Position numbers and translations under genes: made by a program. From JAQGMO01 sp050954505 (GTDB lineage: Bacteria; Pseudomonadota; Gammaproteobacteria; Burkholderiales; Burkholderiaceae_D), in assembly GCA_050954505.1 (NCBI GenBank), contig JBPBPY010000261.1, forward strand, positions 1-6,652: a DNA stretch of 6,652 nt. The letters are read 5' to 3'. Of this stretch, positions 6,460-6,652 are shown in pieces. The notes under the pieces were generated by a model, which worked only from the letters and a program-made list of their open reading frames with translations, did not search any database and had not been told where the DNA came from. The first letter of the stretch is position 1; each line of letters opens with the position of its first letter.

Positions 6460-6652
6460 TCACGCTCTCAGATAACCCCAGCCCTGCGCCTGCCGCTGGG
6501 CGATATGCAGGACTGCCGCCGGCACTGTGCTTATCCCTGCGGGCGCATCCAGTCCCCTGGCATGCAGCGAATTGCGGCAAATACGCAAATGAGCGTCGAG
6601 CGCATCAGGATGTTCCAGCGCCGCCGCCGCAGCGCCGGCATTGACCACCAGT
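6460..6652 (-). CDS. Probable C-terminal end of an unrecognised minus-strand gene
   Basis: On the minus strand this frame is open from the window edge to a TGA at 6462-6460, about 63 residues. It converges on citA across 123 bp. It begins LVVNAGAAAAALEHPDAL, continues AHLRICRNSLHARGLD and ends QGWGYLRA. Codon use is moderately G/C-ending, in keeping with a real gene but not decisive. The composition (Ala-rich helix, few low-complexity runs apart from a GCG run near 6619-6630) looks like a soluble protein end. A GTG at 6648 could serve as a start and make a 62-residue protein, but no ribosome-binding site is visible because the window ends there. I do not recognise the family and assign no function. 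Confidence 0.42.
   Translation of the reverse strand, partial: LVVNAGAAAAALEHPDALDAHLRICRNSLHARGLDAPAGISTVPAAVLHIAQRQAQGWGYLRA

Noticed and set aside
5856..6644. Plus-strand frame overlapping the citA 3' half and running to the window end
   Set aside because: It is out of frame within strongly conserved citA. The His/Gly/Arg-rich translation looks like a shadow of the real frame.

Overview
The window looks like chromosomal DNA of a GC-rich beta-proteobacterium. The best guess is Burkholderiales, possibly Oxalobacteraceae (Herbaspirillum/Collimonas-like). This placement is inferred from G/C-ending codon use and from the mix of a group-I KatG, a UbiX and an MHS-family citrate symporter; no rRNA or tRNA is present to anchor it.

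Layout, left to right. Positions 1-429 (+) hold the C-terminal part of an ankyrin-repeat protein whose start lies outside the window. Positions 576-1391 (+) hold a 271-residue protein I do not recognise, with an Ala/Pro-rich N-terminus. Converging on it is ubiX (1525-2121, -), the flavin prenyltransferase that makes prenylated FMN for UbiD-type decarboxylases. Next is katG (2197-4473, -), a full-length catalase-peroxidase with every key haem-site residue visible. A textbook Rho-independent terminator for katG sits in the 75-bp gap before ubiX. A 513-bp divergent intergenic region (4474-4986) separates katG from citA (4987-6336, +), a 12-TM citrate:H+ symporter. That region holds a likely katG promoter, short direct repeats and a striking perfect 16-bp inverted repeat 69 bp before the citA start. 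At the right edge, an open minus-strand frame (6460-6652) is probably the C-terminal end of another gene converging on citA.

The genes do not form one pathway. KatG is cytoplasmic H2O2 defence, UbiX is cofactor synthesis for ubiquinone or aromatic-acid (de)carboxylation, and CitA is uptake of citrate or a related tricarboxylate. The ankyrin gene and the unrecognised gene look like an accessory pair beside housekeeping genes. I found no CRISPR array, transposase, integrase or RNA gene, and no convincing new multi-gene system. The best leads are the unrecognised 271-residue protein, the inverted repeat before citA, and the terminator placed almost against the ubiX ribosome-binding site.
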